A stretch of 21,470 nt of DNA from an uncultured bacterium (GTDB lineage Bacteria > Actinomycetota > Coriobacteriia > Coriobacteriales > Coriobacteriaceae). How positions within the stretch are numbered: position 1 is the first letter of the stretch; every line of letters begins with the position of its first letter. The notes under the pieces are model-generated. The model searched no databases, had not been told where the DNA came from, and worked only from the letters and a program-made list of their open reading frames with translations. Position numbers and translations under genes: made by a program. Where the stretch lies: the NCBI GenBank assembly GCA_905214615.1, contig CAJMMX010000042.1, forward strand, positions 1 to 21,470, written 5' to 3'. Shown here one piece after another: positions 1 to 7,998 of this stretch.

Positions 1-128
1 CACGAGCGGGGGCTCCTATCTTTTTAGTGCCCTCGGATTGGGTCATAGTGTCTGTCGTTGCCAAAACATCGGCTTTGCCGCTGCTGTGGGGTAGTCATTG
101 GGGACAGACTTAAATGAGTAGTCAGAAT

Positions 129-192
129 GAGAGTGGATAATCTCCCGTTTTTGGTCTGTTTGCGGGCTCAAAGTGGGAGATTATCCACTCTC
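129..192. repeat. Palindromic intergenic repeat, copy 1
   Basis: A perfect 18-bp inverted repeat (129-146 and 175-192) starts GAGAGTGGATAATCTCCC and encloses a 28-nt GC-containing loop. A near-identical copy, loop included, lies at 6948-7011 in the same orientation, with only about four differences between the outer arm ends. No U-tract follows either arm, so it does not look like a classical terminator. It may be a non-autonomous mobile palindrome of the REP/MITE kind, which is inference. Confidence 0.85.
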
Positions 193-222
193 GTCATTTT
201 GGCACTTGGGGACGTTTCTTTT

Positions 223-247
223 GTGCCGGCACCTGGGGACACTCCTT
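223..247. repeat. Dispersed 25-bp repeat (GTGCCGGCA...GGGACACTCCTT), copy 1
   Basis: This 25-bp block matches 15129-15153 with three mismatches. It is flanked by other GGGGAC-type sequence (91-105, 207-213), as is the distant copy. The block ends about 25 bases beyond the stop codon of the minus-strand gene at 272, so it lies in the 3' flank of that gene. Confidence 0.7.
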
Positions 248-271
248 GCCGAATGTGGGCGCCGCCGGTTG

Positions 272-1783
272 CTACGCGACGGTGATGGCGATCTGGGCGT
301 AGCGGGTGCAGGGGCGCTCGGCGCGCGTCTGCACGCTGAGGGTGAGCACGAAGCGGTCGCCTGGTCGTGCGTCGGCGGGCACGATGAAGGCGGTGTCCAC
401 CGTGCATTCTTGCCAAAGCGACAGATCTTGGGCGCCCGCATAGCTCGACGGGCCTACGGCGACATCCCAATGTGCGTCGAAGCCGCGGTCGTCGGGGTCG
501 ACAATCGTCGCTGCAAGGGCGACGCGCTCGCTAGCAGCGGCGCTACGGTCGGCCGTAACCTCGACAACATACGCCGGATGCGAGCAGACTGCCGGATCGT
601 GGGCACACCATTGCGCGCGGGCGGCAAAGTCTTCCTGATAAGCGCGCAGGTAGGGATTGGGATTGTCGTCTGCGGGCGTGCTGATAGCGGCAAAACCGGC
701 GGGCGCGTTTGCATCAGGATGCCCATCAAGAAACATGCGGCCGAGCAGTGTGTCGAAGCCGCGGTCGTCGATACCGCGCAGGCCAAACGGCAGCAGCGGA
801 ATATAGGTCATGCTGTCACCTTCGGCCATAAAGTCGCCGCGCTCAAACTGCATCGCGGGCATGCCTTCCAGACCCCAATCCAGACGGGCATGCTTGCCAA
901 ACTGAAAGCGCTCGGGCTCGTTTTCGTATACCTTGCCATCGCCATAGAGCATATAGCGCGCCATGAGGGGGCCGTTGCCCTGCGTGAGGTTCTGTGCAGG
1001 CCAAGGAGCCTTAAACAGCCGCAGCGTATCGGACTGAGCCGTCTTGGCGTCGACATAGCCGCCATACCTATAGGGCACGCGCCAAAAGACGAGCTTGGGA
1101 AAGAGCTCGCGCCCATGGTCGAGCCATGAGTTGTCCTGCCCCACACTATCGGCAACACCCATCACGCGTACCTTCTGATGGACCCTCTGCTGCACGGCGG
1201 GCCACTCGGGTGTGTTCTGCCATTGTTCGGCGATGGACATGAGGGCGCGGACGATAGTGTTCATACCGCCCCAGGAAAGGAGCCACAGCGTACGGGGGTC
1301 GTCATCCATGATGGCGTCGGCGATGACGCGCGAACCGGGCGTTTCCTCGCGCACGTCGCCCTCAAAGGCGGCGTTGCCCATATAGGTGCGCTCGATCATC
1401 TGCGCGGGCGTGGGGAAGGACGGCTCGCCGGCGGCAGCGGCGTTAGCGTTGAGCTGCGGCCAGGCCTGGGCATACTCGTTGCTCCACAGGCTTTCGATCC
1501 AACCCTCGGGGAATGGGCGGTACTCCATGAGCGAGCCAGCTTCGGGGTCGGGCTCGTGCGGAACGACGTCCCAGGTATAGGAGCGCACGCCTTTGGTCCG
1601 CCAATGCGGATTCACCTCGCCCAGCGTATGGACACCATCGCCAAGAAAGTGATATTGCGAAGCCGTGTACACCACAGCCTGCACATCGAGCACATTGAGA
1701 TACAGAGCCAAATGAACCAGAGAGTTCATATCATCGACTTCCATATCGGTGGTGACAATCACCCGAGTCAAATTTTGGAACAT
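272..1783 (-). CDS. DUF1593 / Sde182-type nucleoside-hydrolase-like protein
   Basis: The protein has 503 residues. The N-terminus carries VIVTTDMEVDDMNSLVHL, with D13, D17 and D18 matching the acidic metal-binding cluster of inosine-uridine nucleoside-hydrolase-like folds. A WGGMNTIVRAL segment follows, typical of the DUF1593 family. The last ~90 residues are predicted beta-rich and resemble the Sde182 C-terminal sandwich domain. The family is usually found beside polysaccharide-degradation genes; its reaction is not well defined. The ATG at 1783 is chosen because GGAG lies 8 nt upstream; an in-frame TTG at 1801 would add six residues but lacks a ribosome site. No signal peptide is visible, so it is probably cytoplasmic. 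It lies downstream of, and in the same direction as, the esterase at 2049-3386, so co-expression is possible across a 265-nt gap. Confidence 0.85.
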   Translation of the reverse strand: MFQNLTRVIVTTDMEVDDMNSLVHLALYLNVLDVQAVVYTASQYHFLGDGVHTLGEVNPHWRTKGVRSYTWDVVPHEPDPEAGSLMEYRPFPEGWIESLWSNEYAQAWPQLNANAAAAGEPSFPTPAQMIERTYMGNAAFEGDVREETPGSRVIADAIMDDDPRTLWLLSWGGMNTIVRALMSIAEQWQNTPEWPAVQQRVHQKVRVMGVADSVGQDNSWLDHGRELFPKLVFWRVPYRYGGYVDAKTAQSDTLRLFKAPWPAQNLTQGNGPLMARYMLYGDGKVYENEPERFQFGKHARLDWGLEGMPAMQFERGDFMAEGDSMTYIPLLPFGLRGIDDRGFDTLLGRMFLDGHPDANAPAGFAAISTPADDNPNPYLRAYQEDFAARAQWCAHDPAVCSHPAYVVEVTADRSAAASERVALAATIVDPDDRGFDAHWDVAVGPSSYAGAQDLSLWQECTVDTAFIVPADARPGDRFVLTLSVQTRAERPCTRYAQIAITVA

Positions 1784-1915
1784 AGGAACAACTCCAACCA
1801 AGATTTGTTTTCAGCCAGTTACGCGCAAGGCAAGACGGGACCCACGCTCACATCGCCACCAACCCGGTGGTCCGCCGGAAGCGCCCGGCCAGGGCCAATG
1901 ACAATGGAAACGCAG

Positions 1916-2037
1916 CGGGGACCGGGGTTTAGCTTTGCAAACATTCCGCAGGGGGCATGGGGCGGCGCAGCGCGAAGCGCAAAGCGCCGGCCCATGCATG
2001 CTCGAGGACGTTTGCAAAGCTAAACCCCGGTCCCCGC
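1916..2037. repeat. Long nested inverted repeat between two minus-strand genes
   Basis: The outer arms are 27 bp and perfect (1916-1942 and 2011-2037; core GGGGTTTAGCTTTGCAAAC). Inside is a second pair (1955-1968 and 1984-1997, one mismatch), around a small GCGC-GAA-GCGC hairpin. The whole 122-bp unit could fold as one long stem with a side bulge. No T-run follows, so a simple terminator is unlikely. It could be a miniature mobile element or an RNA-stability structure between the esterase and DUF1593 genes. Confidence 0.8.
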
Positions 2038-2048
2038 GCTGGGACAGA

Positions 2049-3386
2049 TTACCGTTCGACCCTGGCCGACCACTCCCAGCAGCCCACCGGCTCGCCGTCG
2101 ATGAGTACGTTGCCCCCGTCGAAGTCTTGATAACACAGGTCGTTGAACTGGTGGATCCACACGCCGTGGTTGAATATCTTTTTGGCCGAGCCGTCGGCCT
2201 CGCGGTACACGCCGGTCAGGTCCTCGACATGGCTAAAGTAGGTGAGGTGCACGTTGGCGCCGGCATCACGCAGGCGCGCCGTGAGCGGCAGCACCGTCTG
2301 CTGCGGGCACACGAGCTCGTCGCCCTTGGAGTGCGTAAACCACAGCGGCGTCTTGGAGAGTGCGGCCACGTCCTCGTCCGTGGCGTTGTACCACGGCGCG
2401 CAGCAGGGAAGGCCTGCGGCGAAGAAATCGGGGTAGTCGGCGCACAGGCGCAGGGTCATAAAGCCGCCGTTGGAAAGGCCGGCGACCACGATGCGATCGG
2501 TGTCGATGCGGTCGGCATGCTCGGCGACAAACTCATCGATGAGCGCTTTGAGCACGGGGGAGTAGATGCTCTGGTTGGAGCGGCCGAGTTGCTCGACGCC
2601 GTTGTCCATCCAAAACGTGGGCGATTGCGGCACGAGCACCCAGGCAAAGCCGCCAAAGTAGCGCTGGATCAGCTTTTGCGAGAGCGCTGTCACGCGGTTG
2701 CCGGTGTAGGCACGCGTCGCGCCCTCGCCCTGCGTGGCGCCCTTGCCCTCGCCGGCGCCGTGCAGGTACACGATCAGCGGCGCCTTCTCGACGGCGGGCG
2801 TGTCCTTGGGCGCAAACGGGTTGAAGAGCGCGGAGTCGGCGGGCTCAAAGCTCGGCTCAAAATAGCCGTACTCGAGCGCGATGCCGTCGACGGGCGTCTG
2901 CTGCACGGCGTTATGCCAGCCCTTGAGCGCGGGACAGATGTCTCCGCGGCTGCGATCGAAGACGAGGCCCGCGGTGGGGTCATCGCCGTCTTCGCCCGGG
3001 AGCGCCACAAGCTGCGTCACGCGCAGGCGGTTCTCTATATAGCGCGAACCCAGCACGCCGCCTTCGATCTCTTTGGTAAGACGCACCTCGGGCGTCTCGA
3101 GCGCTACGTGTGTGCCCTTGGGCAGGCGCTGACCGTTCTCATCACAGGGGTAGGCGGCGAGCACCGGCACGTAGCCCACGGAGGGCGCCGCGTGATCGGC
3201 CCCGTGCTCCTTGCGCATCAAGACCTCGCCGGCGCGCTCGTGGCGGGCACAGTAGATATTGAACGTGTGCTCGTTCACGTCGTTGACGCGCACGGTACAG
3301 GGCAGGTCGAGCACCACTTTGTTGATCCAGGGGCCAAAATCGCCCAGCGTGGTGACGGTTGCGTAGGTACACGATTTGAGTTCCAT
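2049..3386 (-). CDS. Alpha/beta-hydrolase esterase, prolyl-oligopeptidase-like
   Basis: The protein has 445 residues. The C-terminal half is an alpha/beta-hydrolase: PLIVYLHGAGEGKG forms the oxyanion-hole strand, VAGLSNGGFM is the G-x-S-x-G nucleophile elbow with S305, and D356 (HSKGDELV) and H407 (NHGVW) are the likely triad partners. The first ~180 residues look like a beta-rich domain, as in two-domain carbohydrate esterases annotated as prolyl-oligopeptidase-family proteins. The likely role is removal of acyl groups from plant-derived sugars, inferred from neighbouring glycosidase and PTS genes. Peptidase activity cannot be excluded. The start has a clear AAGGAG nearby. No signal peptide is seen. 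A perfect 20-bp palindrome sits 46-65 nt upstream of the start and probably binds a repressor. Confidence 0.85.
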   Translation of the reverse strand: MELKSCTYATVTTLGDFGPWINKVVLDLPCTVRVNDVNEHTFNIYCARHERAGEVLMRKEHGADHAAPSVGYVPVLAAYPCDENGQRLPKGTHVALETPEVRLTKEIEGGVLGSRYIENRLRVTQLVALPGEDGDDPTAGLVFDRSRGDICPALKGWHNAVQQTPVDGIALEYGYFEPSFEPADSALFNPFAPKDTPAVEKAPLIVYLHGAGEGKGATQGEGATRAYTGNRVTALSQKLIQRYFGGFAWVLVPQSPTFWMDNGVEQLGRSNQSIYSPVLKALIDEFVAEHADRIDTDRIVVAGLSNGGFMTLRLCADYPDFFAAGLPCCAPWYNATDEDVAALSKTPLWFTHSKGDELVCPQQTVLPLTARLRDAGANVHLTYFSHVEDLTGVYREADGSAKKIFNHGVWIHQFNDLCYQDFDGGNVLIDGEPVGCWEWSARVER

Positions 3387-3431
3387 GAGTTACTCCTTTG
3401 TGCCGCAAGTACTAAACAAGGGCGGCAATAC

Positions 3432-3451
3432 AAACTAAACATGTTTAGTTT
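3432..3451. promoter_or_regulatory. Perfect 20-bp palindromic operator
   Basis: AAACTAAACATGTTTAGTTT is a perfect palindrome upstream of the esterase start. A dyad of this length without a spacer is typical of a dimeric repressor site. Which regulator binds is not known; the nearby RpiR-type protein is one candidate. Confidence 0.7.
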
Positions 3452-3751
3452 AATGCAGAACTGTAGAATGAACAGATGAACTCGGTAAACGGTAAAACTG
3501 AACACGCAATGAACTACTAAACAGACGTTTACTATTAACTAGCAGGACTTCTGTTGATGAGCTAGCTCGTTACAAAGGTGTTTATCAAAATAAAAGCCCA
3601 TGTAAATAGCCATATATCAATATCTGGTCAAATAGACATCTTCTACCGTCTAAATACGCTTACCCCCCATTTTCTACCGTTCACCGGACTTCAGACGGCA
3701 AAATTGCCACAAATCAGGCACTCCGTGTAAACTAAAGCCCGTAAACGTTCA

Positions 3752-3768
3752 GTAAACAAATTGTTTAC
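3752..3768. promoter_or_regulatory. Inverted-repeat operator upstream of PTS gene
   Basis: GTAAACAA and TTGTTTAC arms flank a single A, about 100 nt before the PTS start. The hexamer is shared with the other sites in the same gap and with 7941-7946 just upstream of the RpiR-type gene. Confidence 0.55.
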
Positions 3769-3869
3769 GACAGCGTATCCAAGGGTTCGGCAACCGTAAG
3801 GGGTTATAGTCGCCGAGCCAAAGGCGTGCTTACACAAGCGAGTAGGCACACGAAGATATGGGGGGTCCC

Positions 3870-5297
3870 ATGGCAGTAGATAACAAGCAGATTGCCACCG
3901 ATGTCCTCGAGCTCGTGGGCGGTGCGGAGAATGTTACCGTCGCCACCAACTGCATGACGCGCTTGCGTCTGACGCTCAAGGATAACAGCAAGGCCGACGT
4001 GGAGAAGATCAAGAAGGTCAAGGGTGTTCTGGGTTGCCAGTTCGCCGGCAGCCAGCTCCAGGTCATCATCGGCCAGAACGTGCCCAAGGTGCTCGCCGAG
4101 TTCGTCGCCATCTCCGGCGTCAAGCAGGGTGCCGCCGTTGACGAGAACCTCGATGCTCCCAAGGGGAAGTTCGAACTCAAGAATCTGCCCAACATCATCC
4201 TCGACTATCTGTCGGGCTCCATGACCCAGCTGATTCCGCTGCTCATGGCCGGCGGTCTGTTCCGCACCATCGCGGCTGTCCTTGGCCCCACCATGCTGGG
4301 CGTTATTTCGGACACCGACCCGACTTATACGTTCCTCTACACCACACTGTATGAGGCCACGTTTACGTTTATCCCGATCTACCTGGGTTATGCTGCGGCT
4401 AAGAAGCTCGGCGCCAGCCCCGTTCTCGGCATGCTTCTCGGCGGTGCCCTTATGGCCCCGTCCGTGGTGAGCGTCGCAACCCAGGAGGGTGGCGGCATCA
4501 TCTCGGTCTACGGCATCCAGATCGCCGCTGCCAACTATCAGCAGTCCGTCCTGCCGATCATCCTTTCGGTGCCGGTCCTCTACTTCATCGAGAAGTTCTT
4601 TAAGAAGGTCATGCCCGACGTGCTCTCCACGGTCTTCACGCCGTTCTGCACCATGATCGTCACGATTCCCATCGCTTTCATCGTCCTCGCTCCGATCGGC
4701 AACGAGCTCGGCAGCCTCATCGCCAACATTCTTTTCGGGCTTGCTGACCTTGGCGGCATCGGTATCCTGATCGTGATGGCCATCCTCGGCGCCTTCTGGC
4801 AGCTCTTCGTGGTCTGCGGTATGCACATGCCCGTTATCCTGCTCGCTCAGGTGCAGATCATCGCTGCTGGCTACGATCCCTTCGTCTTCGTTTCCACCAA
4901 CTGCGCTATGGCCGCTGTCTGGGGCTGCGCCTTCGGTGCCTTCCTCAAGATGAAGAACGCTGACGAGAAGAGTCTTGCCCTGGGCTACGTCATCTCCGCC
5001 ATCGCCGGCGGCGTCACCGAGCCCGCGCTCTTCGGTATCCTCATGCGCTTCCGCCGCACCATGCTCGGCATGTTCATCGGCGGTGCCATCGGCGCTGTGT
5101 TCTCGGGCCTCATGGGCGTCACCTATTACCTCGCAGGCGGTGCCTCCAACTTCCTGGTCTTCACCAACTACCTGCAGGGCGGCCAGATGAACACCGTCTG
5201 GGCTATCGTCGGTATGGCAATCTCCTTTGCTATTGCCGCTGCCGTCGTCTTTGTCACCGGCTTCTCCAAGGAGGAGCTCGCCGAGATGGAGGCCTAG
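3870..5297 (+). CDS. PTS transporter subunit EIIBC, glucoside type
   Basis: The 475-residue membrane permease couples sugar import to phosphorylation. Residues 1-90 are an EIIB domain with the phospho-cysteine in TNCMTRLRL (C28). From about 105 onward it is an EIIC domain with many hydrophobic segments and the sugar-binding GGVTEPALFG motif (E384). There is no C-terminal EIIA domain, unlike full BglF-type proteins; a free-standing EIIA is encoded at 13569-14105. The ATG at 3870 is preferred over the earlier ATG at 3858 because GGGGGG precedes it and the protein then begins MAVDNKQIA, as relatives do. The substrate is probably a beta-glucoside, judged from the GH1 6-phospho-beta-glucosidase in the same region; sucrose or another glucoside is possible. 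A terminator follows. Confidence 0.92.
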   Translation: MAVDNKQIATDVLELVGGAENVTVATNCMTRLRLTLKDNSKADVEKIKKVKGVLGCQFAGSQLQVIIGQNVPKVLAEFVAISGVKQGAAVDENLDAPKGKFELKNLPNIILDYLSGSMTQLIPLLMAGGLFRTIAAVLGPTMLGVISDTDPTYTFLYTTLYEATFTFIPIYLGYAAAKKLGASPVLGMLLGGALMAPSVVSVATQEGGGIISVYGIQIAAANYQQSVLPIILSVPVLYFIEKFFKKVMPDVLSTVFTPFCTMIVTIPIAFIVLAPIGNELGSLIANILFGLADLGGIGILIVMAILGAFWQLFVVCGMHMPVILLAQVQIIAAGYDPFVFVSTNCAMAAVWGCAFGAFLKMKNADEKSLALGYVISAIAGGVTEPALFGILMRFRRTMLGMFIGGAIGAVFSGLMGVTYYLAGGASNFLVFTNYLQGGQMNTVWAIVGMAISFAIAAAVVFVTGFSKEELAEMEA

Positions 5298-5334
5298 TCG
5301 CCCCAGCCTCGGTCTAAATAAGACCCCCTACACG

Positions 5335-5385
5335 ACAGGGCCCCGCTTGGCATAAGCCCGGCGGGGCCTTCCTGTAGACTTTTTA
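5335..5385 (+). terminator. Rho-independent terminator after PTS gene
   Basis: GGCCCCGC (5339-5346) pairs with GCGGGGCC (5361-5368), and the stem can be extended outward with ACAG/CTGT across a bulge. Interrupted T-runs follow. It ends the EIIBC transcript, so the next gene probably has its own promoter. Confidence 0.75.
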
Positions 5386-5456
5386 GGAGAGACGTAAGGG
5401 CCCTGTGCTTCGCGTGCGTTCAATTTGAGCTGAGCAACTGCAGCCGCAGACCCTAC

Positions 5457-5465
5457 TGTGATAAT
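5457..5465 (+). promoter_or_regulatory. Possible extended -10 promoter for DUF4038 gene
   Basis: TGTGATAAT matches an extended -10 element (TGn plus GATAAT) about 60 nt before the start at 5524. No good -35 lies 17 nt upstream, which is tolerable for extended -10 promoters. Confidence 0.4.
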
Positions 5466-5523
5466 GCGGCAGGCGACTTCTTTACCTCCCTCCTAGCAAG
5501 TCTCCCCAAGAGAAAGGTGCCAT

Positions 5524-6837
5524 ATGAGCTTGGGAAAACTGACCGTCAATACCCGTGAGGACGGGTTCCTCTGCGACGGCAAACCATTCTTTTGGTTTGC
5601 CGATACGTGCTGGAGCGCCTTTACGAGCATCATCGAGGACGATTGGGACTACTACCTGACCCGCCGTGCCGAGCAGGGCATGAACGTACTGCAGATCAAC
5701 ACCCTTCCGCAGTGGGACCGCTGCCTGCCCGACCTGGGCATTTGGCCCTACGCGAGCGAGGACGGCGTGCACTTTGATTGGAGCGCACCCAACCAGGAGT
5801 ACTGGGACCGCGCCCGCCGCATGTGCCAGGCAGCCGTGGAGCACGGCATTCGCCCGGCGCTCGTGCTCATGTGGTGCAACTACGTGCCCGGTACCTGGGG
5901 CTCCGTGATCGCCGAGCGCCTGGGTGCCGAGGTCATGCCGCGCGAGGAGGTTCGCGCCCACGTTGCCCGCGTCGTCGAGAACCTGGGCGAGTTCGACCCC
6001 GTCTACGTGGTGGCAGGCGACACCGACTTTAAGACCGACGAGGCTATCGCCTATTACGGGGATGCACTCGACGAGGTCACCAAGCTGGCTTCCGAGTCCT
6101 TGCACACCATGCATATCAACCGTGGCAACCGCGCCCTGCCCGAGCAGTTTGCCGATCGCTTGGACTTCTACATGTTCCAGCCCGGCCACAACTATAGCGG
6201 TCAGGAGGAAGCTTGGAAGCTGCCCGAGGATTTTCGCGCGCAGTATCCCAAAAAGCCGATGGTCAATTCCGAGCCCTGCTACGAGCAAATGGGCGCGAGC
6301 CGCAACGTGTACTGGCGTTTTACCGCGCAGGATTGTCGCGCGAGTGTTTGGTCGAGCATTCTGGCCGGTGCCGGTGCCGGCATTACCTACGGTGCGCACG
6401 GCGTGTGGAACTGGCAGACCTCTCAGAGCCGTGGCAGCGTCCTTGGCGAGGGCTTTGACATGCCGTTCCGCTGGCAAGAGTGCCTGCAGTTTGCGGGCGT
6501 GTGGGACTTTGGCCTGATCGAGCACGTGCTGCGCGGTCTGGGCGCCACGAGTGCTGACAACGCAGCGGCCGTGGTTCCGGCGCAGGAGCTGCTCGACGAC
6601 GCGCGCGAGGCCATCCGCGTGGCACGCGTGGGCGAGCGCGTGGTGGTCTACCTGCCGAGGACCACGGCCGTCAAGCTCAAGCTCGAGGGCGGCGCCACCG
6701 CCTGGAGCGCTGCGGCGTTTGACCTGGAAACCAAGCGCGTGGCCAACCTGCCCGTCAAGGACGCCGATGGCGAGGTTCGCGTGGCCCAGCATCCCTTTGA
6801 GCACGACGCACTCCTGGTGGTCTCGCCGGTTAAGTAG
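5524..6837 (+). CDS. DUF4038 / GH140-like glycoside hydrolase
   Basis: The protein has 437 residues. The N-terminal ~330 residues match the DUF4038 apiosidase-like TIM barrel: FLCDGKPFFWFADTCWSAF opens the domain, then GMNVLQINTLPQWD. Candidate catalytic acids are D166 or D168 in VAGDTDF and E250 in VNSEPCYEQ. The last ~90 residues form a small beta domain like the one described as a putative collagen-binding domain, commonly paired with DUF4038. GH140 members characterised so far cut apiose from plant pectin; apiose specificity here is inferred only from fold family. There is no signal peptide, so it acts in the cytoplasm on imported material. GAGAAAGGTG precedes the ATG. It stands alone between a terminator and a repeat cluster. 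Confidence 0.85.
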   Translation: MSLGKLTVNTREDGFLCDGKPFFWFADTCWSAFTSIIEDDWDYYLTRRAEQGMNVLQINTLPQWDRCLPDLGIWPYASEDGVHFDWSAPNQEYWDRARRMCQAAVEHGIRPALVLMWCNYVPGTWGSVIAERLGAEVMPREEVRAHVARVVENLGEFDPVYVVAGDTDFKTDEAIAYYGDALDEVTKLASESLHTMHINRGNRALPEQFADRLDFYMFQPGHNYSGQEEAWKLPEDFRAQYPKKPMVNSEPCYEQMGASRNVYWRFTAQDCRASVWSSILAGAGAGITYGAHGVWNWQTSQSRGSVLGEGFDMPFRWQECLQFAGVWDFGLIEHVLRGLGATSADNAAAVVPAQELLDDAREAIRVARVGERVVVYLPRTTAVKLKLEGGATAWSAAAFDLETKRVANLPVKDADGEVRVAQHPFEHDALLVVSPVK

Positions 6838-6884
6838 CGCGCGGCACCAACACAACCAATGGCAAAAAGGCCCGAGTTTTGTCT

Positions 6885-6942
6885 CTAGTCGTTGAGGACG
6901 TTCTTGTTTGACTAGTCGTTTAAGAACGTCCCCAATGACTAC
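6885..6942. repeat. GGACGTTCTT / CTAGTCGTT palindromic repeat, copy 1
   Basis: GGACGTTCTT (6896-6905) is inverted at 6922-6931. The 31-bp block 6912-6942 recurs at 15186-15216 with two mismatches. CTAGTCGTT also occurs twice within this copy (6885 and 6912). It directly abuts the second copy of the GAGTGGATAATCTCCC palindrome. Confidence 0.75.
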
Positions 6943-6947
6943 CCAAT

Positions 6948-7011
6948 GAGAGTGGATAATCTCCCGTATTTGGCCTGTGTGCGGGCTTAAAGTGGGAGAT
7001 TATCCACTCTC
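6948..7011. repeat. Palindromic intergenic repeat, copy 2
   Basis: The 18-bp arms (6948-6965 and 6994-7011) are identical to those at 129-192, and the 28-nt loop is nearly the same. It sits just beyond the 3' end of the minus-strand RpiR-type gene and beyond the 3' end of the DUF4038 gene, so it lies between two convergent genes. Confidence 0.85.
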
Positions 7012-7043
7012 GTTATTTGAGTGTCCAAAAATCCTCTCTCGTT

Positions 7044-7898
7044 TTATTTGAGGCCCGGCAGACGGGTATAGGGAAACGAGCGCTCGAGGAACTCGGCGCA
7101 GCGGGCGTAATCTTTGGCAAAGTAGCTGCTGTAGAGCGAATCGAGCACGTATTGCACGGCGATGTGACTGGCAAACTGCGTGATGCGGTGCGTCATGCTC
7201 TCGTGGTCGCTCACCGTGAGATAGGCGGCAAAGCCGGGGTGAATGCGGGCGCAGTATGGCGTGCCGATGACGATGACCGGGACATGTCGACTGCTGAGGA
7301 TCGGCAAGATGTCCTTGAGGTTGGGGGCAAGGCCACTGTAGGAGATGACGATCGCCACATGATCGGGGTCCGAGGCGAGCGCCGTGCGCACCTGGGCCTC
7401 GACACTGTCATAGCACGTCGCGCTTTTACCGGCGGAGAGCAGGCGATCGCGGAACATTCCCGCCGGATACAGGTTGTGCGAGCCTGTGTAGATGTCCACG
7501 GTGCCGGCGCGCAGGACGAGCTCGGCAGCGTAGTCGAGCTGCGCGGGGTCGAGCAGCTCCTGCGTTTCGGCCAATGTGGTCTGGTAGAGTCCCTCCATGC
7601 GCTCCATCACCTGCGCAGGGGTGGAGGTGGCGTCGAAGGGAAAATCGATATCCACCTCGGGGGCGGAGTCTGCGCGCGAGGCTGCGCGCATCAGCTCGAC
7701 CTTGAGTTCTTTGAAGCCCTCGAGGCCGAGCTTTTTGCAAAAGCGGTGGATGCTCGCAACGGAGACATTGGCCTGGCGCGCAAATTCCTTAATGGAGAGC
7801 CCGCGGACGTCCTCGCCCATGGCAAGAACCGTCTGCCCGAGCTGCTGCTCGGTGGGGGTGAGCTCCTTGCCCTGCGTGATTTTGCGCTTGATGTCCAT
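7044..7898 (-). CDS. MurR/RpiR-family transcriptional regulator
   Basis: The protein has 284 residues. The N-terminal ~77 residues are an RpiR-type helix-turn-helix: LSIKEFARQANVSVASIHRFCKKLG is the recognition unit (quoted region within 34-60), followed by GFKELKVELM. Residues ~120-260 form a SIS sugar-phosphate-binding domain, with VDIYTGSHNLYPAG and VAIVISYSGLAPNLKDI. Such proteins sense phosphosugars and control sugar genes nearby. A GTAAAC hexamer (7941-7946) lies about 43 nt upstream of the start and matches the sites in the 3387-3869 region, so autoregulation plus control of the PTS/esterase pair is a reasonable guess. AGGAG precedes the ATG with short spacing. A terminator separates it from the large hydrolase upstream. 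Confidence 0.9.
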   Translation of the reverse strand: MDIKRKITQGKELTPTEQQLGQTVLAMGEDVRGLSIKEFARQANVSVASIHRFCKKLGLEGFKELKVELMRAASRADSAPEVDIDFPFDATSTPAQVMERMEGLYQTTLAETQELLDPAQLDYAAELVLRAGTVDIYTGSHNLYPAGMFRDRLLSAGKSATCYDSVEAQVRTALASDPDHVAIVISYSGLAPNLKDILPILSSRHVPVIVIGTPYCARIHPGFAAYLTVSDHESMTHRITQFASHIAVQYVLDSLYSSYFAKDYARCAEFLERSFPYTRLPGLK

Positions 7899-7939
7899 AT
7901 GACTCCTATGCGTTCGTATCGCGATGTATCAATCATAGC

Positions 7940-7985
7940 GGTAAACAAAACGCCCGGCTTGGCTGGGGAGAGCAAGCCGGGCGTC
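7940..7985 (-). terminator. Rho-independent terminator of the large hydrolase gene
   Basis: On the minus strand, ACGCCCGGCTTG (from 7984) pairs perfectly with CAAGCCGGGCGT (to 7950) and is followed by TTTTGTTT. The 12-bp stem lies 15 nt beyond the stop codon at 7999. Confidence 0.85.
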
Positions 7986-7998
7986 CCGTAAGGGGCCG

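Larger units (their letters stand above)
3387..3869. promoter_or_regulatory. Divergent control region with GTAAAC/GTTTAC sites
   Basis: This 483-nt gene-free stretch is clearly richer in A+T than the genes around it. It separates the minus-strand esterase from the plus-strand PTS gene. Exact GTAAAC or GTTTAC hexamers occur at 3485, 3527, 3727, 3741, 3752 and 3763, with looser CTAAAC forms at 3412, 3435 and 3517. The last pair forms an inverted repeat, GTAAACAA-A-TTGTTTAC (3752-3768). A TATAGT that could act as a -10 box lies at 3805-3810, without a convincing -35. The layout suggests a cooperative operator array for a sugar-responsive regulator. No open frame worth calling was seen. Confidence 0.65.

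Noticed and set aside
1..30. Terminator of a gene lying before the window
   Set aside because: GAGC-GGGG-GCTC followed by a T-run is suggestive, but the stem is only 4 bp and the upstream half may be cut off by the window edge.
1935..3479. 514-codon open frame on the plus strand
   Set aside because: It starts inside the nested inverted repeat and is antisense to the esterase, which has a clear catalytic triad.
5482..6855. 457-codon open frame on the minus strand
   Set aside because: It is the shadow of the DUF4038 gene; its translation is His/Ala/Val-rich without domains.
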